Of a DNA stretch of 35,591 bases, positions 8,084 through 18,200 are shown piece by piece. Made by a program: the position numbers and the translations under genes. Location: NCBI GenBank assembly GCA_964511215.1, contig CAZEER010000018.1, forward strand, positions 1-35,591, given 5' to 3'. Within the stretch, counting starts at the first letter, position 1; every line of letters starts with the position of its first letter. The notes under the pieces were generated by a model, which had not been told where the DNA came from, ran no database searches, and saw nothing but the letters and a program-made list of their open reading frames with translations. This DNA is from CAZEER01 sp964511215. GTDB lineage: Bacteria > Fidelibacterota > Marinisomatia > Marinisomatales > UBA1611.

Positions 8084-8105
8084 CCCCACATTCGTGGGGT
8101 TTTTT
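8084..8105 (+). terminator. Rho-independent terminator of the metal locus
   Basis: CCCCAC (8084-8089), loop ATTC, then GTGGGG (8094-8099) form a 6-bp GC stem, followed immediately by TTTTTT (8100-8105). It ends transcription of the MerC-like and CxxC genes. The reverse strand has no T-tract after the stem, so it is one-directional. Confidence 0.88.
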
Positions 8106-8378
8106 GTTTGTGGGATGACGGGGAGATTAAGTTATGTACAAATAAAAACATATCTGACAGCCACGAATTTTCAAGTAAGGATAGTGTGTAGTATATAAAG
8201 GAAAAGATTTCCTCATTGTGATGAAGAAATAGCATTAAATAAAAGAAAGAAAAATGCTGAGATATAGGAAAAGATAAAGTATGCACAAAGGTCATATCAG
8301 CACTAATAAAATTGAGAGGGAAAGAAGCGAACCAAAGTTTATTAGATACATTTTTTGGATTGGAAATTGTTCATTTTT
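8106..8378. other. Gap without a credible gene
   Basis: About 270 bp between the terminator and the convergent Nramp-like gene. Short open stretches exist in all forward frames but each is broken by stops, and none reads like a recognised protein. A small perfect palindrome AGGAAA-AGA-TTTCCT occupies 8199-8213. The region may be the eroded remains of a gene or simply spacer. No terminator for the minus-strand gene was found. Confidence 0.4.
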
Positions 8379-9632
8379 TTACAGTATTATTCTTACATAG
8401 ATAAACAATAGTCCAAATCCAGTCAGATAAATAATTCCACCAATAGCAAGGTTCCGGAGCCAGCGTGGTGGTACTGTATCTTTGTTGAGAAAAGGGAAGG
8501 ATACAAGTTTATAATTTGCTAAGGCAACCATTGGTGCGATCATAAATGATATAGTTGTAGCAAGGTCCACAAGTTGTTTTAATTTATTTCCAAATATTAT
8601 GATTATCCCGAGCGAACCAACTACCAAAGTCCAGATTAGAATATCATAATATAATTTTTTACTATTTTTTTGATTTTGAACAAGTTTAATGCACTCACTT
8701 GCTGACCTAGCATATCCATCAAAAACTGCGACACAGGTTCCAAACATAATACTGAAGCCGGCTATTGAAATTATCAAATAGCTCCATGGACCGATTGATT
8801 CTGTATATAGTTTAATTACCTGGTTTGCGAAAAGAGCACTACTATTATGAAATGAAGAATTTGTTCCGAACATAAGGTATGCACCTAAAGTAAGAAAGCA
8901 CAAAGAAAGAAATGCGGAAAAAATATATCCCATGTTAAACTCAAAAATAGTCTGATTAAGACTAGGTTTAAATTTTGTTTGTTTAATCCTCTCTAAAGTC
9001 CATAGGCTATTCCAAGATGATAGATCAACAGCTGTAGGCATCCAACCCATTAAGGCAATTATAAATAAAATATCGGTTTTATTATATTCTATCAAAGGAA
9101 ATAGCGTGTTACTTGCAGGTCCTTTGTATAAAACTAGCACAAAGGCTAAAAGTGTAGATACAAGTAGTGTAAATCCAATTATCTTTATTAGACCATCTAA
9201 ATAGTCATATTTCCCGAACGAAAGAATACTGCCACAAATCAAAAATAATATTATATGATTCCATAATCCTAATTCAGTTGTCTGAAATAAATTCTGTAAA
9301 AACCCAGATGTTACTGCGCTGACTGCAGAAGTGATGAAAAACATTGAAATCAGCGTTATCATTAGATACGACCACAATACCCAAGAGCCCAATTTCTTGT
9401 AACCATCAATAATACTAGTCTCAGTAGAATTAGCATATCGTGATGCAAATTCAAAGAATGGATATTTAAATACGTTCGCTATTATAATAAAGAAGATTAA
9501 ACCAAAGCCATAACTAGCACCAGCGCGAGTTGATTGTACAAGATGAGATACTCCGATAGCTGTGCTGGCAAAAAGTATTCCTGGGCCTAAGGTTTTCTTG
9601 AGCCATTCTAGTTCAATAATTTTATTTATCAT
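8379..9632 (-). CDS. Nramp-like divalent metal transporter lacking the DPGN motif
   Basis: 417 residues with about 11 membrane helices and an APC/Nramp-like layout. TM1 reads LGPGILFASTAIGVSHLV (residues 15-32), matching the GPG start of Nramp TM1. The metal-binding DPGN is absent, replaced in the region of GVSH. The TM6-like segment near residue 198 has WMPTAVDLS, keeping the Met-Pro of the canonical MPH motif but with Thr instead of His. Classic Nramp proteins import Mn2+ or Fe2+ with protons. This variant resembles the SHLVQSTRAGA-type Nramp-like proteins of FCB bacteria, whose substrate is less clear. It is divergent from the carbamoyltransferase (79 bp apart) and convergent with the metal locus. 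Confidence 0.75.
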   Translation of the reverse strand: MINKIIELEWLKKTLGPGILFASTAIGVSHLVQSTRAGASYGFGLIFFIIIANVFKYPFFEFASRYANSTETSIIDGYKKLGSWVLWSYLMITLISMFFITSAVSAVTSGFLQNLFQTTELGLWNHIILFLICGSILSFGKYDYLDGLIKIIGFTLLVSTLLAFVLVLYKGPASNTLFPLIEYNKTDILFIIALMGWMPTAVDLSSWNSLWTLERIKQTKFKPSLNQTIFEFNMGYIFSAFLSLCFLTLGAYLMFGTNSSFHNSSALFANQVIKLYTESIGPWSYLIISIAGFSIMFGTCVAVFDGYARSASECIKLVQNQKNSKKLYYDILIWTLVVGSLGIIIIFGNKLKQLVDLATTISFMIAPMVALANYKLVSFPFLNKDTVPPRWLRNLAIGGIIYLTGFGLLFIYVRIIL

Positions 9633-9711
9633 TAGACTTTCTGTGTGTAATATGGCTTATAAAACAATAACTCCATTTTAAGAAATATTAGATTATAACA
9701 CCTAAATATTA
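9633..9711. promoter_or_regulatory. Divergent intergenic region (Nramp-like / carbamoyltransferase)
   Basis: A 79-bp AT-rich gap between divergent starts must hold promoters for both directions unless they lie inside the genes. A possible plus-strand -10-like TATAAC lies about 15 nt before ATG 9712. No clear -35, operator or Shine-Dalgarno is seen on either side. Confidence 0.3.
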
Positions 9712-11529
9712 ATGTATATCCTTGGAATATCAGCCTACTATAACGATAGTTCTGCCTGTATCTTAAAAAATGGAGAAATTATTGCTGCAGCTCAGGAAGA
9801 AAGATTCACTCGCAAAAAACATGATCAAAACTTTCCTATAAATGCAATAAAATATTGTTTGAATGAAACTGATATTTCCACCGATGAACTTGATATAATA
9901 GCCTTTTATGATAAACCATTCTTAAAGTTTGAACGAATCCTAGAAACATATCTCACGTATGCTCCTGTAGGTATTCAATCTTTTTTAAAGGCAATGCCAT
10001 TGTGGATTAAAAAAAAATTATGGATCAAAAACCTTATACAAGAAGAACTAAATTATGATGGAAAACTAATTTTTCCAGAGCATCATGCTTCCCATGCTGC
10101 CTCTGCGTTTTATGCTTCACCATTTCAAGAAGCAGCATTTTTAACAATGGATGGTGTCGGAGAATGGGCCACCACTAGCTATGGTATTGGAAAAGGTAAT
10201 AAAATGGAGATCCTGGCAGATATTCAATTTCCGCATTCACTAGGGCTTCTTTATTCTGCATTCACGTATTATACAGGTTTCCGTGTCAATTCTGGAGAAT
10301 ATAAAGTGATGGGTCTTGCTCCCTATGGCGAAGCTAAATATAAAGATTTAATCTACGAACATCTTATAGATGTTAAAGAGGATGGTTCCTTTAAATTGGA
10401 TATGAGTTATTTTGATTATAACGTGGGTTTAAAAATGACTAGCGAAAAGTTTAATCGACTCTTTGGAGGTCCTCGAAGGGAGCCTGAATCAGAATTAACC
10501 CAAAAAGAAATGAATTTGGCTCGGTCAATTCAAGAAGTGACGGAAGAGGTTGTGATTAAAATGGCTACACATGTGCGACAAGTAACTGGAAAAAAATATT
10601 TGTGTCTAGCTGGCGGGGTTGCGCTTAACTGTGTTGCCAATGGCAAGTTGTTGCGTTCTGGGATTTTTGAAGATATTTTTATCCAGCCTGCAGCTGGGGA
10701 TGCCGGAGGAGCGTTAGGATGTGCTTACATTGCTTGGTATCAATTCCTTGGTAAAAAAAGAAATTTCAATGGGAATCAGGATTCTATGAAAGGTGCTTAT
10801 CTTGGTCCTAGATATAGTAATGAGGAAACAAAAAACTACCTTGATGAAAATGGCTATATATATAAATATTTAAGCAATGATGAGATTCCAGAAAAAATAG
10901 CAGATCTGGTGGCTGAACAAAAAGTAATTGGATGGTTTCAAGGGAGAATGGAATTTGGCCCGAGAGCATTAGGTAGTAGGACTATTATTGGTGATGCGAG
11001 ATCACCAGAAACTCAAAAAACAATCAATATCAAAATAAAATATAGAGAAAGTTTTCGGCCATTTGCTCCTTCAATTAGAGAAGAAAATATATCTGAATAC
11101 TTTGATATTGACCGTAAAAGTCCATATATGTTATTAGTTGCTAATGTAAATAAAAATAAGCTACTACCAATGACAAAAGAGCAAGATTTATATTTTGGGT
11201 TAAAAAAATTGAACATTGCCAGATCTGAGGTTCCAGCGATAACCCATGTGGATTATTCTGCAAGGATTCAATCAGTGAATAAGAAAACTAATGCTCTCTA
11301 TCATGAGATGTTGACAGTATTCAATAAAAAATATGGTTGCCCTGTAGTTGTTAATACATCATTTAATGTTAGAGGTGAGCCAATAGTGTGTACCCCCCAA
11401 GATGCCTATCTTTGTTTTATGAGGACAGAGATGGATTATTTGATATTAAATAATTATTTATTATCAAAAAGAGATCAAAAACCTCTTGATAATGACTCCG
11501 ATTGGAAATCAGATTTTGTATTAGATTAA
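9712..11529 (+). CDS. O-carbamoyltransferase, NodU/CmcH family
   Basis: 605 residues, full length for the family. The N-terminal domain begins YILGISAYYNDSSACILKNG, with the ERFTRKKHD motif. HHASHAASAF (His124, His125, His128) is the metal/carbamoyladenylate site. GGVALNCVANGKL (about 301) and FGPRALGSRT (about 415) come from the YrdC-like and C-terminal domains. FNVRGEPIVCTP lies near the end. These enzymes move a carbamoyl group from carbamoyl phosphate, via carbamoyl-AMP, onto a hydroxyl of a sugar or natural product. Its acceptor is unknown: no glycosyltransferase or PKS/NRPS genes are nearby. It is followed after 2 bp by an SxtJ-like membrane protein, a common pairing. Confidence 0.93.
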   Translation: MYILGISAYYNDSSACILKNGEIIAAAQEERFTRKKHDQNFPINAIKYCLNETDISTDELDIIAFYDKPFLKFERILETYLTYAPVGIQSFLKAMPLWIKKKLWIKNLIQEELNYDGKLIFPEHHASHAASAFYASPFQEAAFLTMDGVGEWATTSYGIGKGNKMEILADIQFPHSLGLLYSAFTYYTGFRVNSGEYKVMGLAPYGEAKYKDLIYEHLIDVKEDGSFKLDMSYFDYNVGLKMTSEKFNRLFGGPRREPESELTQKEMNLARSIQEVTEEVVIKMATHVRQVTGKKYLCLAGGVALNCVANGKLLRSGIFEDIFIQPAAGDAGGALGCAYIAWYQFLGKKRNFNGNQDSMKGAYLGPRYSNEETKNYLDENGYIYKYLSNDEIPEKIADLVAEQKVIGWFQGRMEFGPRALGSRTIIGDARSPETQKTINIKIKYRESFRPFAPSIREENISEYFDIDRKSPYMLLVANVNKNKLLPMTKEQDLYFGLKKLNIARSEVPAITHVDYSARIQSVNKKTNALYHEMLTVFNKKYGCPVVVNTSFNVRGEPIVCTPQDAYLCFMRTEMDYLILNNYLLSKRDQKPLDNDSDWKSDFVLD

Positions 11530-11531
11530 TT

Positions 11532-11945
11532 ATGTTTGAAGAATTAAAAAATATTAAAAGTACTAAGAAAGAATTAAGAAACTTTGGCATTACTATTGGA
11601 GTGATCCTTTTGGTAATTGGAGGGTACTTATTTTTTAAAGAATTAGGATCTTACCAAACCTTCCTTTACTTAGCTATTGCACTAATTGGACTAGGTTTAA
11701 TTATACCTAACCTTCTTAAACCAATTTATTTGATTTGGATGATTTTTGCGGTAATTATTGGATGGGTAATGACAAGAGTAATATTAAGTCTTTTATTTTA
11801 TTTAATTATTACTCCAATAGGCATCATTGCAAAAATATTGAATAAAGATTTTTTAAATTTGAAAAAAGAATATGGGAAAGCTACATACTGGAACAAGAGA
11901 GATAGATCTTTAGAACTAAATCAAGATTACTCAAAACAATTTTGA
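11532..11945 (+). CDS. SxtJ-like membrane protein
   Basis: 137 residues from ATG 11532; an upstream in-frame TTG would extend it into the carbamoyltransferase gene and is unlikely. Three to four hydrophobic segments occur between about residues 17 and 100, including GITIGVILLVIGGYLFF and IYLIWMIFAVIIGWVM. The C-terminus is basic (KKEYGKATYWNKRDRS). Small membrane proteins of this form, named after SxtJ, sit directly downstream of carbamoyltransferase genes in many bacteria and may place the enzyme at the membrane. The 2-bp gap indicates co-translation. The DUF5989 gene that often completes the set was not found. Confidence 0.72.
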   Translation: MFEELKNIKSTKKELRNFGITIGVILLVIGGYLFFKELGSYQTFLYLAIALIGLGLIIPNLLKPIYLIWMIFAVIIGWVMTRVILSLLFYLIITPIGIIAKILNKDFLNLKKEYGKATYWNKRDRSLELNQDYSKQF

Positions 11946-12035
11946 TCTTTTTTCATTACCTTCAACAAACTTAAGTTATTAGCTAAAATCATTTAATTAG
12001 TTTATAAAGCTCTTATTTAGAACAAGAAAAATGGA

Positions 12036-14240
12036 ATAAAACAAATTAATATTATTTCAATTATATTTCTTTTCTTCTTATTTAATTCACCAGTCTTTTG
12101 CTCAGAGTTTAATATGAAGAAAGAATTGGCTCAATTAGCTCTTCTCGACACCTTTCCTGATAACCCGGGGTTCTATAATATTCAAGGAATAAAATACTAT
12201 AAAAGAAAATTGAAAAGAGTGCGTACTGTTTCAGAACAGTATTTTTGCCACTTTGATTTGGCCTACCAATATTTATGTTCAGGATATATAGATAGCGCTT
12301 TGATACATTATAATTTAGTTCCAGAGCAAATGTGGAATAATGCATTTCAATCGGCCCCTGATCAATTTGATAAATATATGTATTTAGCCTTATGTCATCT
12401 TAGGGACGGAGAACAACGTAATTGTCAAGATGGGTATAATCAATTTTCCTGCATCATGCCTTTAGCGGATCAAGCTTTGCATGCCAATAAAAATGGATCA
12501 AATAGGGCAATAGATTACTACAAAAAATCACTTAGGCGTTTTCCAAACAATCATAAAGCAAAATGGCTCATGAATATTGCTTATATGACGATTGGGGAAT
12601 ATCCAGATGGTGTTCCTGATGAATATTTTATCAATTTTAAAAAATTTCCGCAATATAATGAATTACCTTACTTTGAAAATTTAGGCGCAAAACTTGGAGT
12701 GGACGCATATTCTTTTTATGGTGGATCCATAACTGAAGATTTTAATAATGATGGTTTCCAAGATATATTTACAACGTCCACTGATCTAGAGACTAATGTT
12801 ACTTACTATGTTGCAGATGGTAATGGTGGTTATGAGGATAAAACAATAGAAGCAGGTCTTGATGGAATCACTGGAGGTTCTCATTGTACCCAGGCAGATT
12901 ATAATAATGATGGCTTTACAGATATTTACATCATCAGAGGAGGTTGGTTAAGGCTCGAAGCGGGGAAAAAACACCCAAATTCATTACTTAAAAACAATGG
13001 TAATGGGACATTTTCTGATGTTACTCATGAAGTAGGGTTACTTGCATATTATGCAAGTCATACAGCATGCTGGGGCGATTATAATAATGATGGGTGGATA
13101 GATTTATTTGTGGGTAACGAGAATGGTGTCTCACAACTATTTGAAAATAGAAAGGGTTATTTTAAGGACGTCAGTTGGGCTAGTAGATTGTATGTTGATG
13201 CACTTGTAAAGGGATCATATTGGGGTGATTATAATAAAGATGGCCTACAGGATTTATTTATTTCTGTTTCAGAAGATAGGAATCTTCTTATGACCAATAA
13301 AGGAAAAAATCCTGAAGGTCAGTATATATTTTCCAACACATCTCACTATGCTGGTGTTTCAAAGCCAATTAGCAGTTTTCCTTGTTTCTTTTTTGATTTT
13401 AACAATGATACCTTTTTGGATATTTTTGTATCAAGTTATCCGATGTCTATTCAATCCTTATCTGAACAATATCTACGGGATATAAAAAACATAGAATATT
13501 CAAGCCTATATATAAATAATAGAGATGGCACATTTCAAGATATTGCTAAAAGGGCCAACCTCGATAGATCTATAGAATCAATGGGATTGAATTTTGGTGA
13601 TGTTGATAACGATGGTTGGTTGGATTTTTATGTTGGCACAGGTTTCCCATCCCTTGATGCGATAATTCCAAACCTTCTTTTTAGAAATCATGAAGGAAAG
13701 AAGTTTGAGGAGGTAATTAATGCAGGTTTCGGCCATTTGCAGAAAGGTCATGGGATTAGTTTTTCTGATTTGGATAACGATGGTGATCAAGATGTATATC
13801 ATAGTTTAGGTGGTTTTGTTAAAGCAGATGGGTTTTGGAATATTTTGCTGGAAAACCCAGGTAACCAGAATAACTGGATAACTTTGCAATTAGAGGGTGT
13901 AATGTCCAATAGATCATCGATTGGTACGGAAATTACTATTATGGCAGAGGCGAATGATGGATTAAGAACGATTTATAGGGTAGTTGGTACGGGAGGTAGT
14001 TATGGGTCATCAAGCCTTCAACAAGAGATTGGTCTTGGGGAATATGAAAAAATTAAATTTATTAAAGTATATTGGCCCAGTTCAAAAAGATTACAAAAGT
14101 TTAAGAATGTTAAGCCAAATAATTTTTACCATATAAAAGAAGACTTAGATGAGATTACTTTGATTAAAAAAGAAAAAATTACTTTGAATCAAAATAGTAA
14201 AAGAAATAAAACCCATCATTTCCATAACCACAATAAATAA
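12036..14240 (+). CDS. CRTAC1-family exported protein (TPR + VCBS/FG-GAP repeats + ASPIC/UnbV)
   Basis: From the first ATG (12114) the protein is 708 residues and lacks a signal peptide. The frame stays open upstream to TAG 12018, and codons 12036-12113 encode KQINIISIIFLFFLF then NSPVFCSE, a good signal peptide. No ATG, GTG or TTG begins it; ATA 12036 is the tentative start. Numbering from 12114: a TPR-like region (about 20-170), then seven Asp-rich Ca-binding-type repeats from about 208 (for example DFNNDGFQD, DYNNDGWID, DVDNDGWLD, DLDNDGDQD). A C-terminal ASPIC/UnbV domain (about 600-690; SSIGTEITI, GTGGSYGSSS) follows, then a basic His-rich tail. Such proteins are exported beta-propellers of unknown function. 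It starts about 90 bp after the SxtJ-like gene. Confidence 0.82.
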   Translation: MKQINIISIIFLFFLFNSPVFCSEFNMKKELAQLALLDTFPDNPGFYNIQGIKYYKRKLKRVRTVSEQYFCHFDLAYQYLCSGYIDSALIHYNLVPEQMWNNAFQSAPDQFDKYMYLALCHLRDGEQRNCQDGYNQFSCIMPLADQALHANKNGSNRAIDYYKKSLRRFPNNHKAKWLMNIAYMTIGEYPDGVPDEYFINFKKFPQYNELPYFENLGAKLGVDAYSFYGGSITEDFNNDGFQDIFTTSTDLETNVTYYVADGNGGYEDKTIEAGLDGITGGSHCTQADYNNDGFTDIYIIRGGWLRLEAGKKHPNSLLKNNGNGTFSDVTHEVGLLAYYASHTACWGDYNNDGWIDLFVGNENGVSQLFENRKGYFKDVSWASRLYVDALVKGSYWGDYNKDGLQDLFISVSEDRNLLMTNKGKNPEGQYIFSNTSHYAGVSKPISSFPCFFFDFNNDTFLDIFVSSYPMSIQSLSEQYLRDIKNIEYSSLYINNRDGTFQDIAKRANLDRSIESMGLNFGDVDNDGWLDFYVGTGFPSLDAIIPNLLFRNHEGKKFEEVINAGFGHLQKGHGISFSDLDNDGDQDVYHSLGGFVKADGFWNILLENPGNQNNWITLQLEGVMSNRSSIGTEITIMAEANDGLRTIYRVVGTGGSYGSSSLQQEIGLGEYEKIKFIKVYWPSSKRLQKFKNVKPNNFYHIKEDLDEITLIKKEKITLNQNSKRNKTHHFHNHNK

Positions 14241-14263
14241 AAATACCTGGCAAACAATATCAG

Positions 14264-14336
<73 letters not shown>

Positions 14337-14634
14337 ACAATATTTATAATATATATGGAATATAGAATATTATACTATTGAAAAAATTTATACTGGATAA
14401 AAAGGGTATTGATGGTAAAAATTTTAAGAAAATTAAGAAATAATTAAGACTATTCGATACGTTTTTTTACTGTCATTCAAATAATTTAATTTTTATCTAT
14501 GTGAATGTATGAAACGGTTTATTTAATTATTAATTTATATTAAAATGATAAAAATTGAATTTGATATACAACTTGATTCATTTCGCTTTTGCTTATAGGT
14601 TTCGCGGCATTTTTCAGTAGGGTTCTGATCTATC
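14337..14634. promoter_or_regulatory. Intergenic region with promoters for tRNA-Phe (minus) and the rdgB-sprA operon (plus)
   Basis: A very AT-rich 298-bp gap. On the minus strand TATAAT (complement of 14369-14374) lies 32 nt ahead of the tRNA and is a possible -10. On the plus strand several TATATT/TAAAAT-like sequences occur around 14536-14574 but no -35/-10 pair is convincing. CATTCA (14474-14479) and TGAATG (14502-14507) form a weak inverted repeat. No gene was found in either strand. Confidence 0.35.
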
Positions 14635-15243
14635 ATGTTTAGACAAAAAAAGCTAGTTCTAGCTACACATAATTCTCATAAAAAGGAAGAGATGAATCTT
14701 CTTTTATCGCCTATGGGAATTACTATTGTAGGATTGGATGATTTTCCCCAAATTGGTGATATTGAGGAAACAGGTTCCACGCTTCTTGAAAATTCATTAA
14801 TTAAGGCACATACAGTGTATAAAATGACTAAACTTCCTTCATTGGCAGATGATACGGGTTTGGAAGTGGATTATTTGAATGGTCATCCAGGCGTTTATTC
14901 AGCCCGTTATGCTGGGGAAAGCCCGAGTTATAATGATAATATAAATAAATTATTATCTGAGTTGGCTGATTTACCAATATCTAAACGTGGAGCAAAATTC
15001 AGAACGGTTATTTCATTTTTTGATGGAAAAACGGAACTCAATACCGAAGGAGTTATTAAAGGTATTATCACTCTTAGTCCTTTTGGTCGAAGAGGATTTG
15101 GATATGATCCAATATTCCAGCCAGAATTTTTTAATAGAACATTTGCCCAAATGGATCCAGATGAGAAAAATAAAATTAGCCACAGAGGTAAGGCCTTAGT
15201 AAAAATGAAAACAATTTTAGAGAATTATTTTGACAAAGTTTGA
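14635..15243 (+). CDS. rdgB: XTP/dITP diphosphatase (non-canonical purine NTP pyrophosphatase, RdgB/HAM1)
   Basis: 202 residues, normal for the family. The substrate-binding ATHNSHKKEE (residues 10-19) is followed by LADDTGLEVDYLNGHPGVYSAR, with the catalytic Asp pair, and FGYDPIFQ near residue 160. SHRGKAL near the C-terminus is the final signature. It hydrolyses ITP, XTP and dITP to monophosphates in the cytoplasm, keeping deaminated purines out of nucleic acids. It is the first gene of the long plus-strand run and lies 50 bp before sprA. Its housekeeping role has no evident link to secretion. Confidence 0.95.
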   Translation: MFRQKKLVLATHNSHKKEEMNLLLSPMGITIVGLDDFPQIGDIEETGSTLLENSLIKAHTVYKMTKLPSLADDTGLEVDYLNGHPGVYSARYAGESPSYNDNINKLLSELADLPISKRGAKFRTVISFFDGKTELNTEGVIKGIITLSPFGRRGFGYDPIFQPEFFNRTFAQMDPDEKNKISHRGKALVKMKTILENYFDKV

Positions 15244-15293
15244 CAAAGGAGTATTTATCGAATAGAACGATATTAGTTTAATTATAATTAAGC

Positions 15294-18200
15294 TTGATTA
15301 TAAAAGAAACATATAAGCATTTTTATAGCCAAATTAGACTATTTGGACTCTGTGTGATTGTGACCTTAACACAATTATACTCTCAAGATAAGGAGGCTAT
15401 TTTATCCAATCATGAAATGATTGTAAGGCCTGAGTACGTACCTACTAGCCCCTTCGTTGTTAATCCCTTTCCTACATTACCTGTGACTCTGATCCAGCCA
15501 TTAGATTCAATGACTACTCCAATAGGGATAATAAATTTTTCACTTGGCCTTAAAAAAGTAGATACTCGATTATCTTTAGATTGGTCTAGTATTACAATAT
15601 CTGAAACAATAGAAGGGAATAGAATAAAAATACCATTTACATCAACGGTTGAATGGTATCTTAAAATTTTACACCAGCAGGAGTGGCATGTTAAGTTTTT
15701 AGAAGTAATGCGCACATCAAAAAAGGATAACACCAGAAGAGGAAGGGGAGAAATGTTAGAAGTCGTGGGTGTTGATATTGGGAAATTGGGGAGAGCCTCA
15801 TTAAATGTAAGTGGTAATGTTAATATAAGTGGTAAGATGGTTTTCCAAGATCAGGAGCTGGTTCGATCCACATTAAATGAGACACAGAATACACACTTAG
15901 AATTTGATCAGAAACAGAATCTAAATATACAAGGGAAAATTGGAGATCGAATAACAGTTTCTATGGATCAAGATTCTGAACGACAATTTGACTGGGAGAA
16001 CAATATTCGAATTTCGTATGAAGGTTATGAAGATGACATTATCCAAAAAATAGAAGCTGGAAATATTTCTCTTTCGTTGCCATCGACAAAATACGTGACA
16101 TTTTCTGGGAAAAATCAAGGATTATTTGGAATAAAAGCTGTATCTAAATTTGGTCCAATCGATGTAACGACTATTGCTTCAATCGAAAAATCAAAAAAGG
16201 AGCAGTCAGAGTGGGAAGGTGGAGGTCAAAGTAATACTCAGCAAATACGTGATGTAGATTGGATAAAAAATCGTTATTTCTTTATCCATCCATGGTTTAG
16301 AAATGGAGTCAATACAGGAAAACCATTTTCATTTTTTGAATCGATGCAAGAGAAAATACCATCCTTTTATCCTTTGCAGAATGGTCTTCATGCAATTGGT
16401 GATGTTGTAGTTAAAAATTTTGAGTTATATAAATCAATCAATATAAATGATCCTAGTGCAATGACCGGGATGGCATATGTAAATCCAAGAGACACAACAC
16501 AATATACAGATGAGAATGAAGAAGGAAGTTTTATACGTTTGGAGCAGGGAATCAATTACTATGTCAGTCCTGATCTTGGGTTTATTAGAGTCCGTGATCA
16601 GGTATCCCAAGATATTCTTGGGTGTACATTTACTTTAGAAAATCGTTATACAGGTGAAACAATAATGGAGTTTGGAAATGGGCCTGATCAAGATGGAACT
16701 AATTTATCTTTGATGATGCTTAAGCCTCGGAATGGCCACCCAAATCATTCGACATGGCCATTATTATTCAAAAATGTTTATTTCTTAGGTACATCACAAA
16801 TTAATCCAGAAGGATTTGAAGTTAAAATATATAATAAGAATGCAACGCCAGTATCTGATAGAGATAAAAATTCAAGCTTTCCTTATATTACTTTATTTGG
16901 TATTGATAGCTTGGATGAAAATGGCACACGTAATTATGATGAAATTATTGACAAAGATATGGCAAATATTATGAATATGGTTAATGGTGAACTTATGTTT
17001 CCAGCACTACATCCTTTTGCTGATGCAGATTCATTATTTGCAGATTCATTAATTGGTGGTCAAAATTCTGAATTGTTAAAAGGTCAGCTTGGAGGGGGGA
17101 TGATGTATAAATCTTCATCTGTCTCTGAAGTTAATGGGGACCACCGGTGGATGATTGAGGCTGTTTATACTAATCAAAGTGCAACTATTAATCTTGGGTT
17201 TATGCTCATAGAGGGTAGTGAGGAAGTTATTCAAAATGGTGAAACGCTAAAACGAGGCTTAGATTACACTATTGATTATTTTACAGGAACGATTGTCTTA
17301 TTAGGAGATGCGGCTAATGATCCTAATGCAAAATTAAAAGTGAATTATGATAAACATGAATTGGTTTCCTTTGATAAAAAGACAATTTTTGGGACAAGAG
17401 CACAGATGGATCTGGGAAAATCCAATTCATTTATTGGTGCAACTGCATTGTATTTTAATCAATCTATAATTAATGAAAAAGTTGAAGTGGGTTATGAACC
17501 AACCCGGAATTTTATATGGGACTTGAATGGACGATATGAATGGGATCTGGATGGTATGACCCGTATGCTAGATAGGCTGCCATTAATTGAAGCTGAAAAA
17601 CTTTCATCTTTCTCTATTGAGGGAGAAATAGCACAAGTATTACCAAACCCTAATTCAATAAATAATGTGAAAACCGGTGATCCTAACGGTGTCGCCTTTA
17701 TTGATGATTTTGAAGGGAGTAAACGTACTACTTCACCATCAATCCAGCGTCGATTTTGGAAGGCATCATCTGCTCCATTAAACTATAATGCTCAAGATTC
17801 TATTTTTATGGATCCTTTGGACCAGAGGAATAGAGGGAGGATGTATTGGTATAATCCTTATGTCCCAGTCCGAACTAAAGATATATGGCCAAACCAGTCT
17901 ACATCACTTCGTGCGGGTAATGAAACAACTGACGTACTTGTTTTACGTTATAAATCTAGAGAAAATCAAAATAATATAAACCCTGATTCACTATGGGTAG
18001 GAATTACCACGTCCCTATATTCTGGAGATTATGATCAAATCCAAAGCAAATTTTTTGAAATATGGGTCAAGGGGAACTCGGGCAGAATACATATTGACTT
18101 GGGAAAAATATCGGAAGATATGGATGGTAATGGCCAACTAAATACAGAAGATAAGCCTGCTGCAGGGCTTACATTAGGCAATGGTTTTTTAGAGGATGAT

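Noticed and set aside
7972..8295. Minus-strand open frame of 107 codons overlapping the CxxC gene and the terminator
   Set aside because: It crosses the terminator hairpin, is rich in Phe/Ser/Thr with no domain, and shadows a better-supported gene.
8240..8401. Short forward open stretches near the Nramp-like 3' end, one reading KVISALIKLRGKEANQSLLDTFFGLEIV
   Set aside because: Stops break it on both sides, there is no start, and no family was recognised. It may be a gene remnant but cannot be supported.
12109..12345. Minus-strand 78-codon frame over the start of the CRTAC1 gene
   Set aside because: No ribosome site or recognisable domain, and it is fully antisense to a supported coding region.
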